This document shows, piece by piece, positions 18,996-27,406 of a DNA stretch of 64,000 bases (positions are counted from its first letter, which is position 1; the number at the start of each line of letters is the position of its first letter). A model generated the notes under the pieces. The model did no database searches and was not told the origin of the DNA. It was given only the letters and a program-made list of their open reading frames with translations. The stretch is from NCBI RefSeq assembly GCF_000970085.1, contig NZ_CP009506.1:2790001-2854000 (forward strand), given 5' to 3'. The stretch comes from Methanosarcina siciliae T4/M (GTDB lineage: Archaea; Halobacteriota; Methanosarcinia; Methanosarcinales; Methanosarcinaceae). The position numbers and the translations under genes were made by a program.

Positions 18996-21428
18996 ATGAA
19001 AGAAAATGTGCAACTCAAGGTTGATGAAATAAAGGATTCGCCTGCAAGCGAAATCATTAAAAAACTTGATTCGAGTGACAAAGGACTTTCTTCTTCGGAA
19101 GCTGGGAGCCGGATTGAGCAGTATGGCTATAATGAAATTTCCGAAAAGAAGGTCAGTCCGCTTAGAAAATTTCTCGGTTATTTCTGGGGTCCCATTCCCT
19201 GGATGATTGAAATTGCAGCTGTAATTTCAGCTTTTATCCATCGATGGGAAGACTTCGTGATAATTTCCTTGCTCCTTCTCTTAAACGGGGTCGTGGGGTT
19301 CTGGCAGGAAAATAAGGCTGATAATGCCATTGAACTCCTTAAGCAGAAAATGGCCATTAATGCCAAAGTGCTCAGAGGAGGGGAATGGAGCCAGATACCT
19401 GCACGAGAACTGGTCCCCGGAGATGTGGTCCGCGTACGTTCAGGAGATGTTGTGCCTGCAGACCTTAAGCTCTTTGAAGGAGATTATCTGCAGGTAGATG
19501 AATCCGCTCTCACCGGGGAATCCATGCCTGTAGAAAAAAAATCAGATGATATTGCCTATTCGGGGTCCGTTATCCAGAAAGGGGAGATGAATGCCCTTGT
19601 TGTGGCTACGGGTATGAATACCTATTTTGGAGAGACAACCAAACTGGTGGCCGAGATTCGGACCAGGAGCCACTTCCAAAAAGCGGTCCTCAAAATCGGA
19701 GACTACCTGATTGTCCTTGCAGCCTGCATTGTTGCGATTGTTTTAGTTATAGAGTTTTTTTTCAGGCATACTCCTTTTCTGGAAACCCTCCAGTTTGCTC
19801 TTGTGTTGATCGTAGCCGCAATTCCGGCAGCTCTTCCTGCCGTAATGTCCGTTTCAATGGCCGTTGGAGCCACCGAGCTCGCAAACAAAGGAGCCATTGT
19901 CAGCAAACTGGTCTCCATAGAAGAAATGGCCGGGATGGATATCCTGTGTTCGGACAAAACCGGTACGATTACCCAGAATAAGCTAAAATTGTCCGAAATA
20001 TCACCTTTCGGAAACTTTAAAGAAAACGATCTCATGCTTTACGGCTCGCTGGCCTCAAGGGAAGAGGACAATGACCCGATTGATAATGCAATCCTTCTGA
20101 AGGCAAAGGATGAAGGGTCAATTCAAGAAAAAATCGGTTCTTATGAAGTCAAAGAGTTCACGCCATTTGACCCCGTCATAAAGCACACCGAGGCTACGGT
20201 TGAAGGACCTGAAGGAAAATTAAAAGTTGCCAAAGGTGCGCCCCAGGTTATTCTGGACATGTCGGATGATAAAGAAGAAGTAAGGCAGAAAGTGGAAGAA
20301 AAAGTAGATTCTCTGGCTTCAAAGGGGTATCGTGCCCTGGGAGTGTGTGTTGGGGAAGAAGGAAAATACAGGTTTGCAGGGCTTCTGGGACTTTATGACC
20401 CCCCGCATGAGGACTCTGCGGAGACCATAAAGACGGCAAACTCCCTTAACGTGAACGTGAAAATGGTAACCGGGGACCATATCGCCATTGCTAAGGAGAT
20501 AGCAAGCCAGGTAGGCCTGGGCACGAACATAATTACAGCCGATGGTTTTGTAGAAAAATCCGATTCCGAAGCTCAGGAACTTGTAGAAAAGGCAGACGGG
20601 TTTGCCCAGGTCTTTCCCGAGCACAAATACAGGATCGTTGACCTCCTTCAAAAAGAAGAACATATTGTTGGTATGACAGGAGACGGCGTCAACGATGTCC
20701 CTGCCCTGAAAATGGCTGATGCGGGAATTGCTGTTGCAGGAGCCACGGATGCTGCAAAATCCGCTGCAGACATCGTGTTTACAATATCAGGCCTCTCGAT
20801 CATCATTAACGCGATAAAAGAAAGCCGCAAGATATTCCAGAGGATGAAGAGCTACTCCATCTACAGAATTGCCGAAACCGTCCGGGTGCTTTTTTTTATT
20901 GCCACTTCGATAATCGTGTTTAATTTTTATCCCATAACTGCCATAATGATCGTTTTGCTTGCTATTCTCAACGATGCCCCTATAATGACTATTGCATATG
21001 ACAATGTGAAATATTCCCTGAAACCGGAAGAATGGAACATGCGCGAGGTCGTGAGAGTTTCCACATTTCTGGGAATTCTGGGAGTGATTGCTTCATTCCT
21101 TATATACTATATCGGAGCCAGGGTTCTTTACCTTAGTCCGGGTGTACTGCAGTCTTTTATCTTCCTGAAACTTGCCGTAGCCGGGCACCTGACCATATTT
21201 GTCGCCCGTACCAGGGGACATTTCTGGTCTCCTCCTCCGGGAAAGCTCCTTTTTTGGTCTGCAGTGATCACAAAACTGCTGGCAACCTTTATCGCAGTAT
21301 ACGGGATCTATATATCTCCTATCGGATGGAAACTGGCAGGCTTTATCTGGATCTATGCACTTACAGCTTTTGTTTTAACCGATTATTTGAAAGTGGGCTT
21401 TTATAAGCTAATGGACCGGAGAGGATGA
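18996..21428 (+). CDS. Plasma-membrane proton-efflux P-type ATPase (P3A)
   Basis: An 810-residue P-type ATPase resembling fungal/plant H+-ATPases, expected to pump protons out using ATP. Motifs in order: an N-terminal cytoplasmic segment, actuator motif ALTGESMPVEK, the M4 segment LVIVAAIPAALPAVMSVSMA, the phosphorylation site CSDKTGTITQNK with Asp320, and the hinge motif MTGDGVNDVPALKMADAGIA, followed by membrane helices. An upstream TTG at 18951 is in frame, but the ATG at 18996 follows GGGGGT and matches the family start. In a methanogen it would supplement ion gradients made by methanogenesis. It sits between GH130 and a GH130 remnant. Confidence 0.93.
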   Translation: MKENVQLKVDEIKDSPASEIIKKLDSSDKGLSSSEAGSRIEQYGYNEISEKKVSPLRKFLGYFWGPIPWMIEIAAVISAFIHRWEDFVIISLLLLLNGVVGFWQENKADNAIELLKQKMAINAKVLRGGEWSQIPARELVPGDVVRVRSGDVVPADLKLFEGDYLQVDESALTGESMPVEKKSDDIAYSGSVIQKGEMNALVVATGMNTYFGETTKLVAEIRTRSHFQKAVLKIGDYLIVLAACIVAIVLVIEFFFRHTPFLETLQFALVLIVAAIPAALPAVMSVSMAVGATELANKGAIVSKLVSIEEMAGMDILCSDKTGTITQNKLKLSEISPFGNFKENDLMLYGSLASREEDNDPIDNAILLKAKDEGSIQEKIGSYEVKEFTPFDPVIKHTEATVEGPEGKLKVAKGAPQVILDMSDDKEEVRQKVEEKVDSLASKGYRALGVCVGEEGKYRFAGLLGLYDPPHEDSAETIKTANSLNVNVKMVTGDHIAIAKEIASQVGLGTNIITADGFVEKSDSEAQELVEKADGFAQVFPEHKYRIVDLLQKEEHIVGMTGDGVNDVPALKMADAGIAVAGATDAAKSAADIVFTISGLSIIINAIKESRKIFQRMKSYSIYRIAETVRVLFFIATSIIVFNFYPITAIMIVLLAILNDAPIMTIAYDNVKYSLKPEEWNMREVVRVSTFLGILGVIASFLIYYIGARVLYLSPGVLQSFIFLKLAVAGHLTIFVARTRGHFWSPPPGKLLFWSAVITKLLATFIAVYGIYISPIGWKLAGFIWIYALTAFVLTDYLKVGFYKLMDRRG

Positions 21429-21455
21429 TTTTCTATCTGGAATGAAAGTGGGGGG

Positions 21456-21641
21456 ATAAGATAGGTTTATGAACTTCGAATTTATTACGGAAGTGCGGAT
21501 ACATCCGTCTCAATGGCCAGCGCAAAAATGAGCGATGTCCTGGAATATGTCCGCGAGTGCCCTGAAGAACAGTGTCCTGAAAAGTTCTGCAGATTTTTTG
21601 AGGGGAACAGGAGAAGGGTTACTGGTCCGAAAAGAGGCTAA
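21456..21641 (+). pseudogene. C-terminal remnant of a second GH130 gene
   Basis: From about 21471 the frame reads ELRIYYGSADTSVSMASAKM then SDVLEYVRECPEEQ, closely matching the end of the GH130 protein at 17614-18621 (RIYYGSAEVSVSTASAKIND). Before that, ATAAGATAGGTTTA matches an internal site of the same gene (near 18245), joined by a deletion. The frame ends at TAA 21639 after an extended tail. Nothing of the propeller core remains. Together with the debranching-enzyme ghost it shows loss of a second glycan-enzyme set. Confidence 0.9.
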
Positions 21642-21765
21642 ATATGAATCCGGGGTTTGCATTATTGAGAAAAAAGCATCATGTATAATTTCGGAATCTT
21701 GCCTTAATCCGGTAAGGATAATTATATATATGTATTGTATATTTATGATCTATAGTGTATATATC

Positions 21766-22443
21766 ATGACAATAACGTATCCTGATATCAAACCCTGGGG
21801 CAGGTCTTTTGAGGATTATGTGAGAATGTTTAGCCTGACCCCTGCAGATCTCAAGCGAAAAATTCTGGGCTGCGGGGACGGCCCTGCAAGTTTTAACGCA
21901 GAACTTACGGAGTGCGGCGGAAATATCGTATCTATCGATCCTGTTTACTCTTTCAGCGCGGACCAGATCCAAGAGAGGATCGGGGAGACCTGTGATTACG
22001 TACTTGACCAGACCAGGAAAAACCAGGATAAGTTCGTCTGGCAGGAAATTGGCTCAATTGCAGAGCTTGAAAGGAGGAGGATGTCTGCAATGGCGAAATT
22101 TCTGGAAGATTTTCCGAAAGGTGTGGTGCAGAAGCGATATCTTGCGGGTGAACTTCCCTCGCTGCCTTTTGGGGACGGAGAGTTCGACCTTGCCCTGTGC
22201 TCGCATCTGTTATTCCTCTATACGGATAACCTGTCGCTGGACTTTCACCTGAGATCGATGGCGGAGTTGTGCAGGGTTGCAAAGGAAGTCCGAATATTTC
22301 CGCTGCTGGATGTAAACGGCAACAGATCACCATACATTGACCTTCTGACCGATTTTTTGAGGGCAGAAAAGAGGGATGTGATGAAAGTGAAGGTAGCATA
22401 CGAGTTCCAGAAGGGCGGAAACACGATGCTAAAAATTTGCTGA
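21766..22443 (+). CDS. SAM-dependent methyltransferase-like protein
   Basis: A 225-residue protein with a Rossmann-type methyltransferase start (KILGCGDGPASFNAELTECG then NIVSIDPVYSFSADQI) and a motif-IV-like LPFGDGEFDLALCSHLLFLY, followed by RSMAELCRVAKEVRIFPLLD. It should bind SAM; its substrate is unknown. The open frame reaches back to 21535 but that part overlaps the GH130 ghost in another frame, so I start at the ATG at 21766. There is no Shine-Dalgarno and TATA-like sequence lies close upstream (21721-21745), so a leaderless or short-leader transcript is plausible. Confidence 0.82.
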   Translation: MTITYPDIKPWGRSFEDYVRMFSLTPADLKRKILGCGDGPASFNAELTECGGNIVSIDPVYSFSADQIQERIGETCDYVLDQTRKNQDKFVWQEIGSIAELERRRMSAMAKFLEDFPKGVVQKRYLAGELPSLPFGDGEFDLALCSHLLFLYTDNLSLDFHLRSMAELCRVAKEVRIFPLLDVNGNRSPYIDLLTDFLRAEKRDVMKVKVAYEFQKGGNTMLKIC

Positions 22444-22645
22444 AACAGCCGATTATAATCCGAATAAAAAATTATCATTCAGTACCTCAAATTTCATGAA
22501 TTATCTATAGAACATTGTATCCAAATATTGAGAGTGGTTTGTACCGATATCAAATCTGTTCAATAAATAGATAACTTTATAACCGTGATTAGTTATTGAA
22601 AATGAGAATCACTTATAGAGAATAGCCACCTCTGAGATGATATCA

Positions 22646-22927
22646 ATGGATTCAATGGAAAAAATATTTGGAAAAACCGCACAGATGACCGTACTTAAAA
22701 ACCTGATCGAAAACCAGAACGAACCCACCTATCTTTCAGGAATAGCCGAAGAGACCGGATTGTCTCATTCCAGTGTATCAAGGGTTATCACACCTTTGAT
22801 CGATTCCGGCGTTATCCTTGAAAAACCCCTGGGAAAGCAGATCCGAACTTTCCAGCTGAATATGGAAAGTGAGGCAGCAAAATTAATAGTTGATTTTTAC
22901 TACAAAATTAACCAGCTGGTAGAATAA
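22646..22927 (+). CDS. Winged-helix transcriptional regulator
   Basis: A small (93-96 residue) DNA-binding protein. It reads MEKIFGKTAQMTVLKNLIEN, then a helix-turn-helix YLSGIAEETGLSHSSVSRVI, then a wing (GVILEKPLGKQIRTFQLN). It is close in layout to MarR/ArsR-like or IclR-like archaeal regulators, with no ligand domain. Either the ATG at 22637 or that at 22646 could start it; GAGATGAT just upstream favours 22646. Target genes unknown. The stop codon lies at the first unit of the 13-bp repeat that follows. Confidence 0.85.
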   Translation: MDSMEKIFGKTAQMTVLKNLIENQNEPTYLSGIAEETGLSHSSVSRVITPLIDSGVILEKPLGKQIRTFQLNMESEAAKLIVDFYYKINQLVE

Positions 22928-23050
22928 AACTGAACAATAAAATGAACAATAAAACTGAACAATAAAATGAACAATAAAACTGAACAATAAAACTGAACAA
23001 TAAAACTGAACAATAAAACTGAACAATAAAACTGAACAATAAAACTGAAC
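22923..23050. repeat. 12/13-bp tandem repeat, 10 units
   Basis: Ten head-to-tail units: eight of AATAAAACTGAAC and two of the 12-base form AATAAAATGAAC (second and fourth). The array starts within the last codon of the regulator gene, whose TAA stop belongs to unit one. Near-perfect units mean recent expansion by slippage. Confidence 0.92.
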
Positions 23051-23450
23051 AAATGAGCTTGTTTGAATAAGATTTTGTCTGAATAATAAGATCACGGGAA
23101 GTTGGCATCTGAGATATGGCGGACTCTCCGGTCTTTTATTCAAGACTTTAGATAAGATATCGGACTTACATATTGCAGGTTCACGATATCTTCCTATTAC
23201 TTTTTTGTGTTACAGACCAGGCCACAAAAAAAGGGCTATAGGTCAGCTTCCAGCCAACTAGATTTATTTTCTCGAGCATTTCTTCAGGGATGCTTTTTCC
23301 GGAGCTCAGGCCGGGCAACAGGGCATGATTATGCTGTTTTCCGTTTTTCCCCGTTTTTCCCCGATTCAATTTTTTGTTCCGGGTTATGAGTTACATCTGT
23401 TTCGGGTGGCTGATCGTACACCTAAAAGTTCGGAATTTCAGGTTTTCATC
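23051..23450. other. Intergenic, nothing recognised
   Basis: Between the repeat array and the C69 relic. Frames on both strands look random; possibly the eroded rest of the C69 gene, but I cannot read any conserved segment. Confidence 0.3.
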
Positions 23451-23821
23451 TCATAGTGGCGGATTCGAAACTCGTTGGCTGATTAGGTTATATTCGTTCA
23501 CGATCCCGTAGTTACCGTCAAAATAAGCGTAAGTATGCTTCGGGGGATGTAACCGATTGGCTCGGTCAGGTCGGGAACCGGGTTCGTTGACTCCGCAACG
23601 TGATGAGGGGCCGGTTCATAGTTCGGCCCTCTTTTTTAATAAGTCATTAAGCGGGGATAACGATAGTGTTCCTCAAACACCTGCCTCATAGAGCCCTGTT
23701 CATGCTCCTGAGCCGGGACATAAATAATCCTCTGATCTCCCAGTTCATCATCATCTGAATGGGCTGCCATCATCGAGCTGTCCTTGCTCGCTCCTCTGGT
23801 AATAATTAATGTTGTACACAT
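23451..23821 (-). pseudogene. Broken N-terminal part of a C69-family dipeptidase
   Basis: The minus strand from 23821 begins MCTTLIITRGASKDSSMMAA, then HSDDDELGDQRIIYVPA, the start of C69/U34 dipeptidases with the nucleophile Cys2. After a frameshift near 23636 it reads GPNYEPAPHHVAES ... LTEPIGYIP, and after another near 23550 HTYAYFDGNYGIVNEYNLIS, ending at 23451. Roughly 130 of the usual 450-550 residues remain. The GC hairpin at 23605-23632 followed by T's is inside this relic and is probably chance coding sequence. Confidence 0.9.
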
Positions 23822-23886
23822 GATATCATCCTCGTTTTATTTTGCAGTGTTTCCGAGCCTCCCCTGAAAATAAATCATCTGAAAAC

Positions 23887-25548
23887 TTAGTCCACTATCC
23901 CTCCCGTATTTGCAGAGTGGACAGCACGCTGATATCTGGCGAGGTAACCTGTAATTTCTGTTTTCGGAGGCACAAAGGAAGCTTTTCGCTGCTTAAGTTC
24001 TTCTTCGGAAATCTTCAGGTTCAGGGCTCTTTCGGGAATATTGATTTCGATAAAGTCTCCGTCTTTCACAAGAGCAATCGGCCCACTGTCACTGGCTTCT
24101 GGCGAGACGTGCCCGATGCAGGGTCCACGGGTCCCGCCGGAGAAGCGTCCGTCAGTTACCAGGGCTACGGATTCTAAAAGTCCTCTTCCTCCAAGTGCAG
24201 CTGTGGCCGCAAGCATTTCCCTCATTCCCGGTCCTCCTTTGGGGCCTTCGTACCGGATAACGACAATGTCTCCGGGCTTGACATCTCCTGCAAGGATGCT
24301 CTTCATGGCATCTTCCTCACAGTCATACACTTTTGCAGGACCTGTATGGACATGCATTTTCGGGTCAACTGCAGCCTGTTTAACGACCGAGCCGTCTGGT
24401 GCAAGGCTGCCTTTGAGGACTGCAATTCCCCCTTCGGCATGGATTGGGTTTTCGAGGGTTGCAATGATCTCCTTATTCAGCTTCGGGTTAACTATTTCAA
24501 GCTCGTCCAGGTTTTCCCCGATAGTTTTTCCGTTGACTGTAAGCTGGTCAAGGTGGAGTTTTGAAGCAAGTCTCTGCATAACAGCCTCGACCCCGCCCGC
24601 TCTGTCAAAGTGCAGTATGAAATTGGGGCCTCCGGGCCTGAGGGATATCAGGTGGGGAGTTGTCCTGCTCAGTTCGTCAAAGGCTTCAAGGGGCAGTTTA
24701 AGCCCGAATTCATGGGCAAGGGCAGGAAGGTGCAGGGTTGTGTTTGTGCTACCTCCGACTGCCATATCGACCATCATGGCGTTTTCAAAGGATTTGTGAG
24801 TAACAATCTTTCTTGGGGTGAGGTTCTCTTTTACAAGCTCAACAATGCGCTCTCCGGATTCCTTGGCAATCCGAACCTTTTTTGCGTCCACCGCATGAGC
24901 GGTTGCACAGCCCGGAAGACTCAGCCCGAGGGCTTCAGTCATGCAGGCCATTGTGTTTGCGGTAAACATTCCGGCACAGGAACCTGCTCCTGCACAGGAG
25001 ATATCTTCAAGCCTTTTAAGCTCGGTTTCGGAAATTTTGCCTGCGCTGTAAGCTCCGACCCCCTCCGAGACCGAAATTAAATCCCTGTAATTATCATCAA
25101 CATATCCGGGAAGCATCGGCCCTCCGGTTACAACAATTGCAGGGATATCAAGCCTGCCTGCTGCCATCAGGTGCCCGGGCACAATTTTATCGCAGGATGG
25201 AATAAGGACCATTCCGTCAAACTGATGGGCTTTAACCATAAGTTCAATTGTGTCTTCAATAATTTCCCTGCTTGGAAGAGAGTATTTCATACCTTCATGT
25301 CCCATTGCGATCCCGTCGCAAACCCCTACGGTATGAAACTCAAAAGGAACTCCTCCTGCATTCCTGATCCCGGCCTTTACAGCTTCAGCAAGTTTATTCA
25401 GATGCATATGGCCGGGAATTATATCATTCCAGGAATTAACGACTGCAATAAAAGGTTTCTTCATTTCCGAATCCGTGACGCCAGTCGCTTTCAGAAGGGA
25501 ACGGTTGGGGGCTCGTTCAGGTCCCTCTTTGATTATATCGCTTCTCAT
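23887..25548 (-). CDS. ilvD: Dihydroxy-acid dehydratase
   Basis: A 553-residue enzyme of the IlvD/Edd family, converting 2,3-dihydroxy-3-methylbutanoate (or the methylpentanoate) to the 2-oxo acid in valine and isoleucine synthesis. Iron-sulfur ligands are in SCDKIVPGHLMAA and CAGAGSCAGMFTANTMACMT. Other blocks: GHEGMKYSLPSREIIEDTIE, MVDMAVGGSTNTTLHLPALA, and the C-terminal DGRFSGGTRGPCIGHVSPEA. Length is normal. The ATG at 25548 follows TGGAGAT. It is a single gene, with only relics downstream. Confidence 0.97.
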   Translation of the reverse strand: MRSDIIKEGPERAPNRSLLKATGVTDSEMKKPFIAVVNSWNDIIPGHMHLNKLAEAVKAGIRNAGGVPFEFHTVGVCDGIAMGHEGMKYSLPSREIIEDTIELMVKAHQFDGMVLIPSCDKIVPGHLMAAGRLDIPAIVVTGGPMLPGYVDDNYRDLISVSEGVGAYSAGKISETELKRLEDISCAGAGSCAGMFTANTMACMTEALGLSLPGCATAHAVDAKKVRIAKESGERIVELVKENLTPRKIVTHKSFENAMMVDMAVGGSTNTTLHLPALAHEFGLKLPLEAFDELSRTTPHLISLRPGGPNFILHFDRAGGVEAVMQRLASKLHLDQLTVNGKTIGENLDELEIVNPKLNKEIIATLENPIHAEGGIAVLKGSLAPDGSVVKQAAVDPKMHVHTGPAKVYDCEEDAMKSILAGDVKPGDIVVIRYEGPKGGPGMREMLAATAALGGRGLLESVALVTDGRFSGGTRGPCIGHVSPEASDSGPIALVKDGDFIEINIPERALNLKISEEELKQRKASFVPPKTEITGYLARYQRAVHSANTGGIVD

Positions 25549-26039
25549 GTTTAATCTCCATATAATTTCACTTAAAAGTTAAAAATCATAATATATATAC
25601 GACTTACGAATTTGAGACAAAGTCGGAGAATATATAGATTATCTATAAAACAGGGCGGCCGAATGTTGAGAAACCGGGCGGCCGAAAGTAGAAGTGAAAC
25701 CGCAAATGTGATAGCAGAATTCTCGAAATTACGGATTGCAAGTTCATATCGATTGCAGGTTCTGAAGACCTTTTTTGGAGCGGGGACGCGGATATGTCTC
25801 GTTGTTTGCAGCGGGGCGCGCCAGCGAAATTTTGATTTCTCGAAAACAGTAGCTGGTATGTTCCGGAAAATCTGCTTTGAAGTACAAATCAAACCTATGC
25901 GTCCGTAAATACTATATTCCTTCGATTGCAGAACTAATTCCGCAGTATTATGCAGATCGAGTATATATTTCCGATAGCACTATTGCTTTGATCATAGCCT
26001 GAAATCATCAGAAATCTCAACACTAAAGGAGGATACGCC
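25549..26039. other. Divergent intergenic region between ilvD and the AnfO-like gene
   Basis: About 490 bases that should hold both promoters. TATA-like runs occur near 25590-25600 (minus-strand sense) and near 25955-25975 (plus). A direct repeat GGGCGGCCGAA lies at 25653-25663 and 25676-25686, GC-rich in an AT-rich setting. No gene seen. Confidence 0.4.
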
Positions 26040-26666
26040 TTGAAAATTGCAGTTGTGGAAAACGATAACCAGCAGACGAGTTCAATCTTTGAGCCGGGAT
26101 TCATTGCAGTATACGAAGAAGACGGCGGGGAATGGAAGGTTCTGAACCGTTTTGAAAGTCAGGTTTGCAACGCGAGAGGCATGGCCGCGGTACGCGTGGC
26201 TGTTGGAGATGTTATAAAGCAGCTTGGCGATGCAAAAGTAGTGGTTGCAAGTGAAATCCCGGGTATTGCTTCCGGAACTTTTCAGGCAGCAGGCTTTGAT
26301 ATCTTCCTTGTGGACAGTAAGGTTCTGGATGTCCTTGATTTGATCAAAAAAGACATGCTTGAGACAATTGAGAAGAGGCAGGAAGAGCCCCGTAAGTTCG
26401 ACATCACGGAATTTCTGGAACCCGGTGAAAACAAAGGGGATTTTTCGATTAATATAGAAGATATCATGTTTAAATTTCCGGGCCTGACTTCAAAGAAAAT
26501 TCTGATCCCCTATCTGAAAAACGGGGAATTCAACAGGCTGGATGTCATTTGCGGCCATATGCCGAAATGGTTTGTCACGGATCTGGGTGCCATGGGGTTC
26601 GAATACGAGACTGTTAACGAATCAAGGAATAGAAAGACCGTCAGGGTAGCGCGTGTACGAACTTAG
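26040..26666 (+). CDS. AnfO-family nitrogenase accessory-like protein
   Basis: A 208-residue protein whose layout fits the AnfO family, small proteins linked to the iron-only nitrogenase. Segments: MKIAVVENDNQQTSSIFEPG, RFESQVCNARGMAAVRVAVG, VVASEIPGIASGTFQAAGFD, and a C-terminal LDVICGHMPKWFVTDLGAMG. Start is a TTG at 26040, chosen because AAAGGAGGAT sits just upstream and no ATG fits. No nif, vnf or anf structural genes lie near, so this is an orphan member, possibly a NifX-like cofactor-binding protein. The family call is made from memory of the pattern and is moderately sure. Confidence 0.7.
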   Translation: MKIAVVENDNQQTSSIFEPGFIAVYEEDGGEWKVLNRFESQVCNARGMAAVRVAVGDVIKQLGDAKVVVASEIPGIASGTFQAAGFDIFLVDSKVLDVLDLIKKDMLETIEKRQEEPRKFDITEFLEPGENKGDFSINIEDIMFKFPGLTSKKILIPYLKNGEFNRLDVICGHMPKWFVTDLGAMGFEYETVNESRNRKTVRVARVRT

Positions 26667-26905
26667 TGAAATAGTGAGGATTTTCAGGAAGTCCGGATTC
26701 GGTTTTGTCTTTGCAGATTTTCAGTATAAATTTATCTATTCGCATGAGTTTATCTGAATCATCTGCACGCTTTTAACAGAAATCATTCCATACTTTTTTT
26801 CAGGTTTGTTCGAAGAAAGGAAAATGTAATTTATATTTACCAGATTTTTCTGGTGAAACCGAAGATAGGTAAATTTTATTATTTATCAGAGAAAATAATT
26901 ACCTA

Positions 26906-27397
26906 ATGGCTATAATGGGTGGAAGGGAAACAGGAAGAGGACCCCTGCAGCTTGATATAGGTATAGTTTTATCAGGCCTTGGGGGTAACTCAAACGAGGA
27001 AAGGAACCAGTTCAATGGTCTTTTTTCCTTTTCTGGTATCGATTTCGGACTTTATGTCGGACCGTCATATAATCCGTTTCAGACTATAGGGCCCAGTATC
27101 GGCATTGGTCTGGTCATAGGATCCAATGGTTTTCTGGCTGCAAAACTGGGCATCCATTTCAGAAGAGCGTTTGGCCTGGGTATGCTGTTTCCTATAGTTC
27201 CGATTTATGGTGTTACGGGAGCGAGTTTTTTAGCTGCTCTGCCTGTTTCGGAAGGAGCCAAAGCCGCAGCAACTATTCCGTTACTGCTGGTACCGGCAGC
27301 TGTTGTATTCCAGGAAAATATTAAAGAATTACGCGGACAGGGAAAGGAAATTTTAACTAAGCTGAGATCGTACGTTTCAGGAAAACGTACTTCATGA
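26906..27397 (+). CDS. Hypothetical glycine-rich protein
   Basis: A 163-residue product I do not recognise. It is rich in Gly, with GPLQLDIGIVLSGLGGNSNE, YVGPSYNPFQTIGPSIGIGL and a hydrophobic GVTGASFLAALPVSEGAKAA stretch, then a basic, helical C-terminus. No signal peptide is obvious; weak hydrophobic segments could associate with membrane. There is no clear Shine-Dalgarno, but TATA-like sequence lies about 70 bases upstream (26830s). It converges with the beta-helix gene, whose end is 9 bases away. Confidence 0.6.
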   Translation: MAIMGGRETGRGPLQLDIGIVLSGLGGNSNEERNQFNGLFSFSGIDFGLYVGPSYNPFQTIGPSIGIGLVIGSNGFLAAKLGIHFRRAFGLGMLFPIVPIYGVTGASFLAALPVSEGAKAAATIPLLLVPAAVVFQENIKELRGQGKEILTKLRSYVSGKRTS

Positions 27398-27406
27398 TGT
27401 CGATTT

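Noticed and set aside
22883..23143. Frames of 66-86 codons on the minus strand over the 13-bp array, reading as Phe/Ser/Tyr/Cys-rich repeats
   Set aside because: They are translations of the tandem repeat with no start signal and exist in more than one frame.
23555..23600. Segment TCGGTCAGGTCGGGAACCGG resembling the SRP RNA helix 8 loop
   Set aside because: The sequence is explained by the C69 relic on the other strand, and no flanking SRP RNA helices could be found.
23605..23637. Strong hairpin followed by a T-run on the plus strand, looking like a terminator or the end of a small RNA
   Set aside because: It lies inside the readable minus-strand C69 dipeptidase relic (GPNYEPAPHH), and there is no plus-strand gene upstream that it would end.
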